Shown: in pieces, positions 1 to 6,580 of the stretch
Position numbering within the stretch: the first letter of the stretch is position 1
How the letters are laid out: every line of letters starts with the position of its first letter
Position numbers and translations under genes: made by a program
Notes under the pieces: model-generated
What the model was told of the DNA's origin: nothing
Databases searched by the model: none
Seen by the model: the letters and a program-made list of their open reading frames with translations, nothing else
NCBI GenBank assembly: GCA_030622375.1
Contig: JAUXGC010000025.1
Span: 1 to 12,667, forward strand
From: Sulfurovum sp.
GTDB taxonomy: Bacteria; Campylobacterota; Campylobacteria; Campylobacterales; Sulfurovaceae
DNA length: 12,667 nt
Direction: 5' to 3'

Positions 1-235
1 CTTTTTTGTGATGGGTTACGTGTATCATACTCAAATCTTGAATGTTGCTTCTGTCCCCTATAGTAATATAATGCACATCACCACGCACTACACATCCAAA
101 CCATACAGCAGAATCTCTACCTATCGTGACTCGCCCTATGACAGATGAGCCTTTGGCTATCCAAGTATTTTCCCCAAGTTTTGGTGACCAATTTTTATAT
201 CTCAAGCTATCTCCTTTGGTTGATTTTTCTGACAT
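1..235 (-). CDS. Gamma-carbonic-anhydrase-like hexapeptide protein (3' end outside window)
   Basis: Only the first 78 codons are inside the window. The protein starts MSEKSTKGDSLRYKNW and runs into hexapeptide-repeat turns (SSVIGRVTIGRDSAVW, then the WFGCVVRGD segment). The short gamma-carbonic-anhydrase/YrdA/PaaY family has the same run: Arg51 and Asp53 of RGD, then N65-Q66-D67, and IHVTH with His72 as the expected first zinc ligand. The other two ligand histidines would lie beyond the window. The family forms left-handed beta-helix trimers that bind a metal. Many members have no proven carbonic anhydrase activity, so the reaction is not certain. The ATG lies one base after the ppk1 stop codon, which suggests co-transcription and translational coupling with ppk1. 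No separate promoter space exists. Confidence is high for the family and low for the enzymatic role. Confidence 0.85.
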   Translation of the reverse strand, partial: MSEKSTKGDSLRYKNWSPKLGENTWIAKGSSVIGRVTIGRDSAVWFGCVVRGDVHYITIGDRSNIQDLSMIHVTHHKK

Positions 236-236
236 T

Positions 237-2324
237 TTACCGCTTTTTTAGTATTTGATGAGTAAGACGGTTTATGTAGTCAGGCGTTGTTTTTTTTGCT
301 TTATTGTGGATTTTGTTTACATATTGTTCCAAAATGGTATGGTTATTTATAGCTTTACCAAGTAGAGGAACTTTAGTATAATTTCCATCCTCTTGAAGTA
401 CCCAGCTTAGTTGATTGTCTGAGAGTTGAAGCATTAATATCTGCTCTATTTTCTGTGTTAGATTTTCCTCTAAGATAGGTGTCATAAGCTCTATTCGTCG
501 TACAAGATTACGAGGCATAAGGTCGGCACTTGAAATGTAACACTTAACTTTATGGTTTTTGAAAAAATATATACGAGGATGCTCCAAATACTTACCGATA
601 ATAGAAGAGACAGATATGTTTTCACTAATGCCGTCTATGCCTGGCTTTAAACAGCATATTCCCCGTACAAGTAAGTCAATCCTGCACTCTTTTTGTGAAG
701 CACGGTAGAGAGCCTTGATGATGTCTGTATCAACTAGAGAGTTAGTTTTAAGAATAATATGCCCATCTTTGCCATATTTACTCTCTTTTTCTATGAGCTG
801 TATTAGTTTTGGTTTAATCTGTACAGGAGACATGAGAAGCGTATCTAGTTTTGTATAAGTTGAAAAACCAGTCAGAAAATGAAAAAAATGTGTAGCATCA
901 TTAGAGAATGCCTCTTTGGTAGTAAAGTAAGAGATGTCTGTATATATTTTTGCAGTACTAGGGTTGTAGTTTCCTGTGGCTAGATGTACATAGCTTTGGA
1001 GTTTTTTACCTTTTCTTTTAATAATTTGTGCAATCTTAGCATGCACTTTGAGTCCAGGTATGCCATATACTACATGAGCTCCTGCCTCTTCAAGTGCTTT
1101 TGCCCATCTCAAATTATTCTCTTCATCAAATCTTGCTTTGAGTTCAACAAGCACCATGACTTGTTTTCCGTCACGTACTGCATCTATGAGAGCTTTGACG
1201 ATGGGTGATTTTGGACCAGCACGGTAGAGTGTCATGCGTATTGCAAGTGTATCAGGGTCCACTGCTGCTTGTTTGATGAATTGTACTACAGGTTCAAAAC
1301 TGTCAAAAGGATGGTACAGAAGTACATCTTGTTTTTCGATGGCATCAAAGATGTTCTCACTGTCAAAAGGTGGCAGTATTTTAGGTGTAAAAGTAGGTAA
1401 AACTAGATGTGAAAGTGCTTTGTCTCCTACTATTTGCCATAAACTTCCAAGATTGAGAGACAGACTTTTATAAGAGTATATGTCTTTGTCATCAAGATTG
1501 AGATGAGAGAGTAGAAAGTTTATAAGTTCAGAGTCTGCACCATCAATTAGCTCAAGACGCACAAGTGAACCTTTATTTCTTGAGCGTAATCCCTCTTGAA
1601 GAATTTCTAAAAAGTCATCTGCCTCCTCCTCCTCTATCTCTATATCTGCATTTCTAGTCACTCTAAATGGTGTAGATGCAAGTTGTGTAAAGCCAGGAAA
1701 AAGCTCATATGCAAAATATTCAACTATAGACTCTATAGGTATAAATGTTTGATTTATTTGTATAAACCTAGGGAGTATCCTTGGAATTCGTATAAGAGCA
1801 TGTTTGATATTTTTTGAATCATCTTCTAAGGTAATTGCTAGTCCAAAACTAAGGTTGTTGAGGCGAGGAAAAGGGTGTGTTGCATCTATGGCAATAGGGA
1901 TAATAACAGGGTAAATTTCATTTAAAAATATCTCTTTTACCTCTAACTGTTCTTCTGGGCTTAGAGAAACATAGCTCTTAATACTTACACCATTTATATG
2001 TAGCTGGGCAACAATAGACATATAGCAAGACTCAAGTACTTGATGTTCTTTATGTAGATAGTTGCGTATTTGCTCTAACTGTTCGTTAGGAGTAAGTTTG
2101 TCTGCACCAATCTCTTGCACCCGTGCTTTAAAAAGTTTTTTAAGTCCTGCAACACGTATCATATAAAATTCATCAAGATTTGTTCCATATATAGCTAGAA
2201 ATTTCAGACGCTCAAGTGGAGGAAGTTTCTCATCAAGTGCTTGTGCAAGAACACGGGAGTTAAACTGTAGCCATGACAGTTCGCGGTTAAAATAGAGTTG
2301 GGAGGAGTTTAAGTCTAATGCCAT
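237..2324 (-). CDS. ppk1: Polyphosphate kinase 1
   Basis: Reversibly transfers the gamma phosphate of ATP to inorganic polyphosphate. The 695 residues match the family's usual length of about 690. The N-terminal PPK domain is recognised by RELSWLQFNSRVL (residues 14-26) and a conserved helical segment YGTNLDEFYMIRVAG (46-60). The catalytic phospholipase-D-like domains contain RMTLYR (363-368), ELKARFDEENN (394-404) and LKVHAK, where His428 corresponds to the autophosphorylated histidine (His435 of E. coli, by motif). HLATGNYNP (447-455) follows, and YLEHPRIYFF (579-588) holds the second conserved histidine, His582. All key motifs are intact. A weak ribosome-binding site precedes the ATG. The gene is transcribed away from uvrB and is separated from it by an inverted-repeat doublet and its own extended -10 promoter. 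It continues into the carbonic-anhydrase-like gene after a single base. Confidence 0.97.
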   Translation of the reverse strand: MALDLNSSQLYFNRELSWLQFNSRVLAQALDEKLPPLERLKFLAIYGTNLDEFYMIRVAGLKKLFKARVQEIGADKLTPNEQLEQIRNYLHKEHQVLESCYMSIVAQLHINGVSIKSYVSLSPEEQLEVKEIFLNEIYPVIIPIAIDATHPFPRLNNLSFGLAITLEDDSKNIKHALIRIPRILPRFIQINQTFIPIESIVEYFAYELFPGFTQLASTPFRVTRNADIEIEEEEADDFLEILQEGLRSRNKGSLVRLELIDGADSELINFLLSHLNLDDKDIYSYKSLSLNLGSLWQIVGDKALSHLVLPTFTPKILPPFDSENIFDAIEKQDVLLYHPFDSFEPVVQFIKQAAVDPDTLAIRMTLYRAGPKSPIVKALIDAVRDGKQVMVLVELKARFDEENNLRWAKALEEAGAHVVYGIPGLKVHAKIAQIIKRKGKKLQSYVHLATGNYNPSTAKIYTDISYFTTKEAFSNDATHFFHFLTGFSTYTKLDTLLMSPVQIKPKLIQLIEKESKYGKDGHIILKTNSLVDTDIIKALYRASQKECRIDLLVRGICCLKPGIDGISENISVSSIIGKYLEHPRIYFFKNHKVKCYISSADLMPRNLVRRIELMTPILEENLTQKIEQILMLQLSDNQLSWVLQEDGNYTKVPLLGKAINNHTILEQYVNKIHNKAKKTTPDYINRLTHQILKKR

Positions 2325-2357
2325 GGTGGTTTGCCTGTGTAGTGTATATTTTCGAGT

Positions 2358-2366
2358 ATTATATCA
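2358..2366 (-). promoter_or_regulatory. Extended -10 promoter of ppk1
   Basis: Read on the minus strand, the bases are TGATATAAT, a perfect TGN plus TATAAT extended -10. Transcription would begin near 2351, leaving a leader of about 27 bases before the ppk1 ATG. The bases where a -35 would lie belong to the inverted repeat and are not consensus, which is acceptable for an extended -10. Seen in sequence; activity is inferred. Confidence 0.6.
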
Positions 2367-2372
2367 TATTGA

Positions 2373-2464
2373 GTAGGGGTAGACCTGCGTGTCTACCCTT
2401 GGTTTCATAATGTATTTTATATTATCTGGTGTATCATTGGGTAGACACATAGGTCTACCCCTAC
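2373..2464. repeat. REP doublet (BIME-like inverted repeat)
   Basis: Two 26-base units face each other: 2373-2398 on the plus strand and 2464-2439 on the minus strand. They differ at only two positions, both in the loop. Each begins with GTAG followed directly by a hairpin: stem GGGTAGAC (2377-2384) with GTCTACCC (2391-2398) around a six-base loop, and the same stem at 2439-2446/2453-2460. Forty bases of AT-rich DNA lie between the units. A GTAG tetranucleotide at the foot of a short imperfect palindrome, repeated in opposite orientation, is the classical layout of REP/BIME elements mobilised by RAYT (TnpA-REP) transposases. No RAYT gene is present in the window. The element lies 10 bases after the uvrB stop and upstream of the ppk1 promoter, so it may also protect or end the uvrB transcript. 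Confidence 0.75.
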
Positions 2465-2474
2465 AAATATAAAT

Positions 2475-4448
2475 TTACAATTTCTTTACTTTAGCTATCT
2501 CGTCTCTCAATCTTGCCGCTTCTTCAAACTCCAAATTTTTTGCAGCAAGGAGCATTTTTGCTTTAAGTTTTTTGACTATTTGTTGTCTTTCAGCTTTTGG
2601 CATTTTATCTAGTTTAGAAGCTTTATTGTAAAGTTCTCCTGCATCTTCTACTTTGAGATTTTTGTCAAGTTCCCGCATGGTAGTTTTAGGGGTGATACCG
2701 TGTTTTTTGTTGTAAGCTATCTGTTTTTTGAGTCTTTGTTTGGTAGTTTCAGTAGTAAACTTCATAGAGTCAGTTACTCTTTTTGCATACATTAGCACTT
2801 GACCATTAGTGTTTCTAGCCGCACGTCCAGAAGTTTGTATGAGTGAGGTTTTGGAGCGTAAAAACCCCTCTTTATCAGCGTCAAGTATGGCGACTAAACT
2901 TACTTCAGGCAAGTCAAGCCCTTCTCTAAGCAAGTTAATCCCTATAAGTATGTCAAACTCTCCCAAACGTAAAGAGCGTATGGTCTGGTTACGTTCTATG
3001 GCATCCATATCTGAGTGCATATGACGACACTTGAGTCCTAAGTCATTATAGTAAATGCTAAGTTCTTCAGCCATTTTCTTAGTCAGTACCGTAATGAGTA
3101 TACGCTCCCCTTTTTTAATGACTGGTTTCATGCGGTCATAGAGATTTTCTACCTGATATGTACTGTCAATGACTTCTATGGGTGGGTCAAGCAGTCCTGT
3201 GGGGCGTACCACCTGCTCTGCTACTACTGAAGATAACTCAATCTCAAGTGGTGCAGGGGTGGCGGAAGCAAAGAGAAAATGTGGTGCTTTGTGAATATAT
3301 TCGTCAAACATTAGAGGACGATTATCAAGTGCAGAGGGGAGTCTGAATCCATGGTCTACGAGAACCTCTTTACGGCTTCTATCTCCTGCGTACATCCCTC
3401 TAAACTGTGGCAAACTTACATGGGATTCATCAACAATAACAAGGTAATCATCATGCATGGCTTCAAAATAGTCCATCATGGAGTAGGGAGTCTCTCCAGG
3501 TTTTTTGCCCGTAAGATGACGAGAATAGTTCTCTATGCCTTTGCACATACCAGTAGCCTCTATCATCTCTAGGTCAAATTCCGTACGTTGTTTGAGGCGG
3601 TTATACTCTATCGTACGATCCTCTTTCTGATAATATGCCAATCTCTCACCCAGCTCCTCTTCTATGCTTTTAACAGCAATTGCCAATTTCTCTTTAGAGA
3701 CAATAAATTGATTGGCAGAGTATATGGTTGCCTCTTTTTGTTCTTCTTGTTTCTCTCCAGTTAGTGAGTTAAACTCATAAATAGCTTCTATTTCATCACC
3801 AAAAAACTCTATGCGAATGGCAAACTCTTCGCTGTATGCAGGGTAAATGTCTATCACTTCACCTGTTACACGAAAATCTCCCCTATCAAAGAAATCATCG
3901 TTGCGTTTATACCCCATATCTACAAGCCTAAGAAGCAATACTTTTTGGTTATATTCATCTCCAACGGTAAGCTTTTGAACAATGGAACGGTAATCATCAG
4001 GAGATCCTAGACCATAGTTGGCAGAAACTGAAGCAATGACAATAACATCATCATGGCTAAGCAAAGATGCAGTGGTGCTTAGACGCAAACGCTCCAACTC
4101 TTGGTTAATGGAGGAGTCTTTTTCTATAAATAAGTCTTGGCGTGGTAGATATGCTTCGGGCTGATAGTAGTCATAGTATGAGATGAAATACTCTACATGG
4201 TTGTTGGGAAAAAAGCTTTTAAATTCAGAGTAGAGTTGTGCCGCTAGTGTTTTGTTGTGTGTCATAATGAGTGTAGGTTTTTTGGTCTTTTCTATGACTT
4301 TTGCCATAGTGTAGGTTTTACCAGAGCCTGTTACACCAAGGAGGGTTTGATATTGATTTCCATTTTCTATGGACTGACTAAGCATATCTATGGCAGTAGG
4401 TTGATCGCCAGATGATTTGTATGGGCTTGATACTGTAAAGTTTGGCAA
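2475..4448 (-). CDS. uvrB: UvrABC excinuclease subunit B
   Basis: Damage-verifying DNA helicase-like subunit of nucleotide excision repair; it is loaded by UvrA and recruits UvrC. The 657 residues are close to the family norm. The Walker A motif GVTGSGKT is at 38-45, followed by the tyrosine-rich beta-hairpin [10 protein letters not shown] (91-100) that inserts between strands. The Walker B/DEAD-type box is VDESH (339-343). Helicase motifs near the end of the core include SGRAARN. A C-terminal UVR domain for UvrC contact occupies about 622-657 (ending [17 protein letters not shown]). The start is TTG: a strong Shine-Dalgarno GGGAG lies seven bases upstream, and the nearest upstream ATG runs into a stop after three codons. 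The gene is divergent from the small coiled-coil gene and shares its promoter region. No obvious LexA-type box was seen. Confidence 0.97.
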   Translation of the reverse strand: MPNFTVSSPYKSSGDQPTAIDMLSQSIENGNQYQTLLGVTGSGKTYTMAKVIEKTKKPTLIMTHNKTLAAQLYSEFKSFFPNNHVEYFISYYDYYQPEAYLPRQDLFIEKDSSINQELERLRLSTTASLLSHDDVIVIASVSANYGLGSPDDYRSIVQKLTVGDEYNQKVLLLRLVDMGYKRNDDFFDRGDFRVTGEVIDIYPAYSEEFAIRIEFFGDEIEAIYEFNSLTGEKQEEQKEATIYSANQFIVSKEKLAIAVKSIEEELGERLAYYQKEDRTIEYNRLKQRTEFDLEMIEATGMCKGIENYSRHLTGKKPGETPYSMMDYFEAMHDDYLVIVDESHVSLPQFRGMYAGDRSRKEVLVDHGFRLPSALDNRPLMFDEYIHKAPHFLFASATPAPLEIELSSVVAEQVVRPTGLLDPPIEVIDSTYQVENLYDRMKPVIKKGERILITVLTKKMAEELSIYYNDLGLKCRHMHSDMDAIERNQTIRSLRLGEFDILIGINLLREGLDLPEVSLVAILDADKEGFLRSKTSLIQTSGRAARNTNGQVLMYAKRVTDSMKFTTETTKQRLKKQIAYNKKHGITPKTTMRELDKNLKVEDAGELYNKASKLDKMPKAERQQIVKKLKAKMLLAAKNLEFEEAARLRDEIAKVKKL

Positions 4449-4492
4449 AACTATTCTCCCATAAATATAAGGTCTATATTTTTAACTATTTT

Positions 4493-4505
4493 TGCTATTA
4501 TAACA
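4493..4505. promoter_or_regulatory. Overlapping divergent extended -10 promoters (uvrB / coiled-coil gene)
   Basis: The plus strand reads TGCTATTAT (4493-4501). The minus strand over the same bases reads TGTTATAAT (4505-4497). Both are TGN plus a good -10 hexamer. Starts would be near 4508 (plus, about 22-base leader) and near 4490 (minus, about 42-base leader). RNA polymerase could occupy only one orientation at a time. Seen in sequence; use of both directions is inferred. Confidence 0.6.
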
Positions 4506-4529
4506 CAACAAATAATCAAGGAGAAGCAA

Positions 4530-4751
4530 ATGTCAGCACTACGAAGATTGCAAGATAAGATAGAGCAATGGAAAAGAGACCATGAAGCACTTAAGCTACA
4601 AAATGCAGAATTTAAAAGCCAATTAGAAAACTTATCAGGCTCACAAAACGAACATAAGACTCAAGCAGAGGCACTTAAGCGTGAACTTGAAGAGAAAGAC
4701 TTGGAGATAGAGAAAATCATATCACAAGTAGAGACACTATTGGCTCAATAA
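4530..4751 (+). CDS. Small coiled-coil protein, ZapB-like
   Basis: A 73-residue, highly charged protein with heptad-spaced hydrophobic residues along almost its full length (for example ALRRLQDKIEQW near the start and LEEKDLEIEKIISQVETLL at the end). It has no cysteine, signal peptide or membrane segment, so it is probably cytosolic and dimeric. A strong Shine-Dalgarno AAGGAG (4518-4523) is six bases from the ATG. The size and all-coiled-coil build recall the cell-division factor ZapB, but low-complexity coiled coils resemble one another and family membership cannot be proved by eye. The next gene starts 16 bases downstream in the same direction, has the same length and has a ZapA-like N-terminus, so the two probably form an operon and perhaps a complex. 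The gene is real: ribosome site, promoter and coding bias all agree. Confidence 0.8.
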   Translation: MSALRRLQDKIEQWKRDHEALKLQNAEFKSQLENLSGSQNEHKTQAEALKRELEEKDLEIEKIISQVETLLAQ

Positions 4752-4767
4752 GCACCAAAGGATAGAT

Positions 4768-4989
4768 ATGAAAAGTGTAAGACTTACTGTTTCAGGAAAT
4801 CGTTATGAGATTAAACTAGAAGATGCATTTGCAGATTTTGTAAATAGAGATTTGCAGGAATCAGGCATAGAACTTGAACAAGATAATCAGCCAGATAAGT
4901 TACTTAAAGCCTATCTTCGTTTAGCCAAACAGACTACATCTTATGAAGATGAGATAGAGCTTCTTATTGAGACACTCGATAGTCTGTAG
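4768..4989 (+). CDS. Small conserved protein with ZapA-like N-terminus
   Basis: A 73-residue protein. Its N-terminus MKSVRLTVSGNRYEIKL alternates hydrophobic residues around a Gly-x-x-Tyr turn, the pattern that opens ZapA proteins (beta-strand, G-R-x-Y, beta-strand). It continues in acidic helical sequence (DKLLKAYLRLAKQTTSYEDE, ending IELLIETLDSL). ZapA proteins are usually around 100 residues with a longer C-terminal coiled coil, so this would be a short version. The assignment is only a suggestion. A good Shine-Dalgarno AAAGGA (4757-4762) is five bases from the ATG. The gene sits 16 bases after the coiled-coil gene and is followed by an AT-rich hairpin with a T-run. If the pair is ZapB/ZapA-like, the proteins would act at the FtsZ ring; otherwise the function is unknown. 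Confidence 0.75.
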   Translation: MKSVRLTVSGNRYEIKLEDAFADFVNRDLQESGIELEQDNQPDKLLKAYLRLAKQTTSYEDEIELLIETLDSL

Positions 4990-4998
4990 TATTCATTT

Positions 4999-5019
4999 AC
5001 TTAACTTATTAAGTTTTTT
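4999..5019 (+). terminator. Weak AT-rich intrinsic terminator
   Basis: A six-base stem ACTTAA/TTAAGT around the loop CTTA is followed by six T residues (5014-5019). It lies ten bases after the stop of the second small gene. The stem has little GC, so it may be inefficient. Confidence 0.5.
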
Positions 5020-5062
5020 ATATTGATATATTTTATTTATTAAAATGATAACAAAAACTTAC

Positions 5063-5092
5063 TTGACTTATTATAGTTAATAGTTGTATAAT
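5063..5092 (+). promoter_or_regulatory. Sigma-70-type promoter of the pilin-like gene
   Basis: TTGACT (5063-5068), an 18-base spacer and a perfect TATAAT (5087-5092) form one of the few consensus -35/-10 pairs in this window. The start would be near 5099, about 50 bases before the ATG. The -10 is flanked by a small inverted repeat GTTGT (5083-5087) and ACAAC (5094-5098), which could be an operator or chance in AT-rich DNA. Confidence 0.7.
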
Positions 5093-5101
5093 AACAACGT
5101 A

Positions 5102-5124
5102 ATTCAATGTTATTAGCATTGAAT
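5102..5124 (+). promoter_or_regulatory. Stem-loop in the 5' leader of the pilin-like mRNA
   Basis: A perfect eight-base stem ATTCAATG (5102-5109) and CATTGAAT (5117-5124) closes a seven-base loop. It sits directly at the predicted 5' end of the transcript and about 15 bases upstream of the Shine-Dalgarno. It could stabilise the mRNA 5' end. If it is instead read as DNA, it could be a dyad operator just downstream of the start. Confidence 0.45.
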
Positions 5125-5149
5125 AAAATTTTACCCACGAAGGATGAAC

Positions 5150-5680
5150 ATGACAAATATGAGACGAGGATTTACAATGATTGAGCTAATTTTTGTAATT
5201 GTGATTATCGGGATTTTGGCAGCGGTAGCTATACCTAAACTAAGCGCAACAAGAGATGATGCAAAGATTTCTAAAACAGTAGCAAACCTTAAGACGGTTA
5301 TCACAGATGCTAAAGCTTACTATACAGCACAAGGCAGAACCGCATGGGATGAGACTGAAAACTGGGGAATTGTTACAAATGCAATTACTATAGAAGATAG
5401 AGCTAAACCTATCGTTGAGGCAATTAATATTGAGGGTGAAGCTGGTAAAATATGTTTTACTATTACACCTACCAATAGTGAAGTTGTCACAACTATTAAC
5501 GATGACAACTCTACTACCGATACCGATACTGCTCTTGAAAATACAGTATTAAATATCGTTAAAGGTACTGAGACAGATGCTGTATGTAATGGTGCACTTG
5601 AACTTGCACAATCTTCAGGAATGGTTGATGCAGAGGGTAGTGCCGATATTCAACTTGGTGGTAGAAGAGTAAATTACTAA
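5150..5680 (+). CDS. Type IV pilin / type II pseudopilin-like protein
   Basis: A 176-residue protein starting MTNMRRG-FTMIELIFVIVI. The short basic leader is cut by prepilin peptidase after Gly7, leaving methylatable Phe8 at +1 and the invariant Glu12 at +5. A hydrophobic helix follows (about 9-28), ending in AVAIPKL. The globular part contains two cysteines, Cys102 and Cys146, that probably form a disulfide. It also has a Thr/Asp-rich stretch (about 113-128). The start at 5150 was chosen because AAGGA (5140-5144) is five bases upstream; an in-frame ATG at 5144 overlaps that ribosome site. There is no neighbouring pilus or secretion gene, so it is an orphan. It has its own consensus promoter and its own terminator, which suggests substantial expression. 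Major versus minor pilin and type IV versus type II secretion cannot be decided here. Confidence 0.9.
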   Translation: MTNMRRGFTMIELIFVIVIIGILAAVAIPKLSATRDDAKISKTVANLKTVITDAKAYYTAQGRTAWDETENWGIVTNAITIEDRAKPIVEAINIEGEAGKICFTITPTNSEVVTTINDDNSTTDTDTALENTVLNIVKGTETDAVCNGALELAQSSGMVDAEGSADIQLGGRRVNY

Positions 5681-5694
5681 ACTTTTTTATCTGT

Positions 5695-5734
5695 GTTCTC
5701 CTAAGCTTTCTTAGCTGGGGGAGCAACATTTTTT
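5695..5734 (+). terminator. Intrinsic terminator after the pilin-like gene
   Basis: The hairpin runs 5695-5727. It has an outer stem GTTCTCC / GGAGCAAC with a bulged C and an inner stem TAAG/CTTA around CTTT. A run TTTTTT ends at 5734. It begins 14 bases after the stop codon. Confidence 0.75.
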
Positions 5735-5856
5735 ACCCGCATTACCCTAAACTCATATAGTTTTCAGGGATTATTTTCACATAATATAAATTTTTAAAAT
5801 ATTTTATCACAATATCTTCACTATTTTAAAATACAATTCAAACTAAATATTGTATT

Positions 5857-5877
5857 ATACTTTATAATATAAAGTAT
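5857..5877 (+). promoter_or_regulatory. Promoter of the lipoprotein gene with a palindrome over the -10
   Basis: TATAAT at 5863-5868 lies inside a perfect inverted repeat: ATACTTTA (5857-5864), five bases, TAAAGTAT (5870-5877). The start would be near 5875, giving a leader of about 32 bases. No -35 consensus is visible. The 180 bases from the preceding terminator to this gene are otherwise plain AT-rich DNA. The dyad could bind a repressor or could be accidental. Confidence 0.45.
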
Positions 5878-5906
5878 TTCAAAAATTAAACTCTAAGGAT
5901 GAAAAA

Positions 5907-6527
5907 ATGAAAACAACAACAAATATCTTACTGGCTACTTCAGCTGCTCTACTACTTACTGCATGTGGTGGAGGAGATGACATAATTGATGCAATTAGTG
6001 GCAACAGGACATATAACTTGCAAAAATACATAGATACATCATCTTTCTCAGCACAGATGACAGATATCAATAATGTTCAAGCAACATACAAAAATAGCTA
6101 CGATGGAACTGATGGAGCAACCCATACACACAATAGTTCAATACAAATAGAAAATCTTCCTGCAATATCTTATGAAATAAAAACATATTTAGGACATACT
6201 CAAAGTATAAAAACTTTAACAAACAACTGTTTTCTTCAAGAAGGAGTAACTCCTTCTCCTATCCCAACCAATGCAACCATAGGCTACGTATCAGACCCTG
6301 TTACTTTGGAGTGTCATAGTGGCATCACTATGACGGTATTACATGAGCTTCGCCAAGGAACAGGAGGAGATGCTGTTCTTGTTAGTAGGACTAGCACAAA
6401 CGTAATAGAAGGCGTATCTACAGCAACGGAACGAATGTTTACTATAGATTCAAGCCTAAATACTCTTTCTTACAGCATGAATACTGGTCTTCTATCTTTA
6501 CATTCCACAAGTGTTACACAATATTAA
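5907..6527 (+). CDS. Putative lipoprotein of unknown function
   Basis: A 206-residue protein not recognised as any family. Residues 1-20 form a type II signal peptide: a short basic start, a hydrophobic core and the lipobox LTAC, with Cys20 as the lipidated residue. The mature N-terminus GGGDD has acidic residues after the glycines, so placement in the outer membrane is possible but not certain. The remainder is Thr/Ser/Asn-rich with alternating hydrophobic residues, suggesting beta structure. It has two further cysteines (Cys108, Cys136) that may pair. The Shine-Dalgarno AAGGA (5895-5899) is seven bases from the ATG. It is transcribed alone and ends at a strong hairpin shared with the convergent alr. 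It follows the pilin-like gene but has its own promoter, so a functional link is not shown. Confidence 0.85.
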   Translation: MKTTTNILLATSAALLLTACGGGDDIIDAISGNRTYNLQKYIDTSSFSAQMTDINNVQATYKNSYDGTDGATHTHNSSIQIENLPAISYEIKTYLGHTQSIKTLTNNCFLQEGVTPSPIPTNATIGYVSDPVTLECHSGITMTVLHELRQGTGGDAVLVSRTSTNVIEGVSTATERMFTIDSSLNTLSYSMNTGLLSLHSTSVTQY

Positions 6528-6538
6528 TATTGCTCTAG

Positions 6539-6572
6539 CTGTCTTGTTTCACTGAGTGTGAAAACAAGACAG
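6539..6572. terminator. Hairpin between convergent lipoprotein gene and alr
   Basis: CTGTCTTGTTTCAC (6539-6552), loop TGAGT, and GTGAAAACAAGACAG (6558-6572) pair with a single bulged A. The hairpin is stable in both orientations and lies between two convergent stop codons. Neither side has a proper T-run directly after the stem (the T-run on the minus strand precedes it), so it may act as an mRNA 3' end stabiliser as much as a classical terminator. Confidence 0.6.
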
Positions 6573-6580
6573 ATAAAAAA

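Noticed and set aside
984..1473. Plus-strand open frames opposite ppk1
   Set aside because: They are antisense shadows of a well-conserved gene, with no ribosome site and no recognisable protein character.
2373..2464. CRISPR-like repeat array
   Set aside because: There are only two units, in opposite orientation, with an internal hairpin and GTAG heads. This is REP architecture, not direct repeats with spacers.
2809..3572. Plus-strand open frames opposite uvrB
   Set aside because: They are antisense shadows of uvrB without independent support.
4449..4529. SOS (LexA-type) box in front of uvrB
   Set aside because: No CTG-N10-CAG-like dyad is present, and most Campylobacterota are thought to lack LexA.
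5144..5149. Earlier in-frame ATG of the pilin-like gene
   Set aside because: It overlaps the AAGGA ribosome site. The ATG at 5150 is spaced correctly from it and gives a normal short prepilin leader.
5899..5910. Minicistron ATG-AAA-AAA-TGA before the lipoprotein
   Set aside because: Its ATG overlaps the Shine-Dalgarno that is properly placed for the main start, so it is unlikely to be translated.
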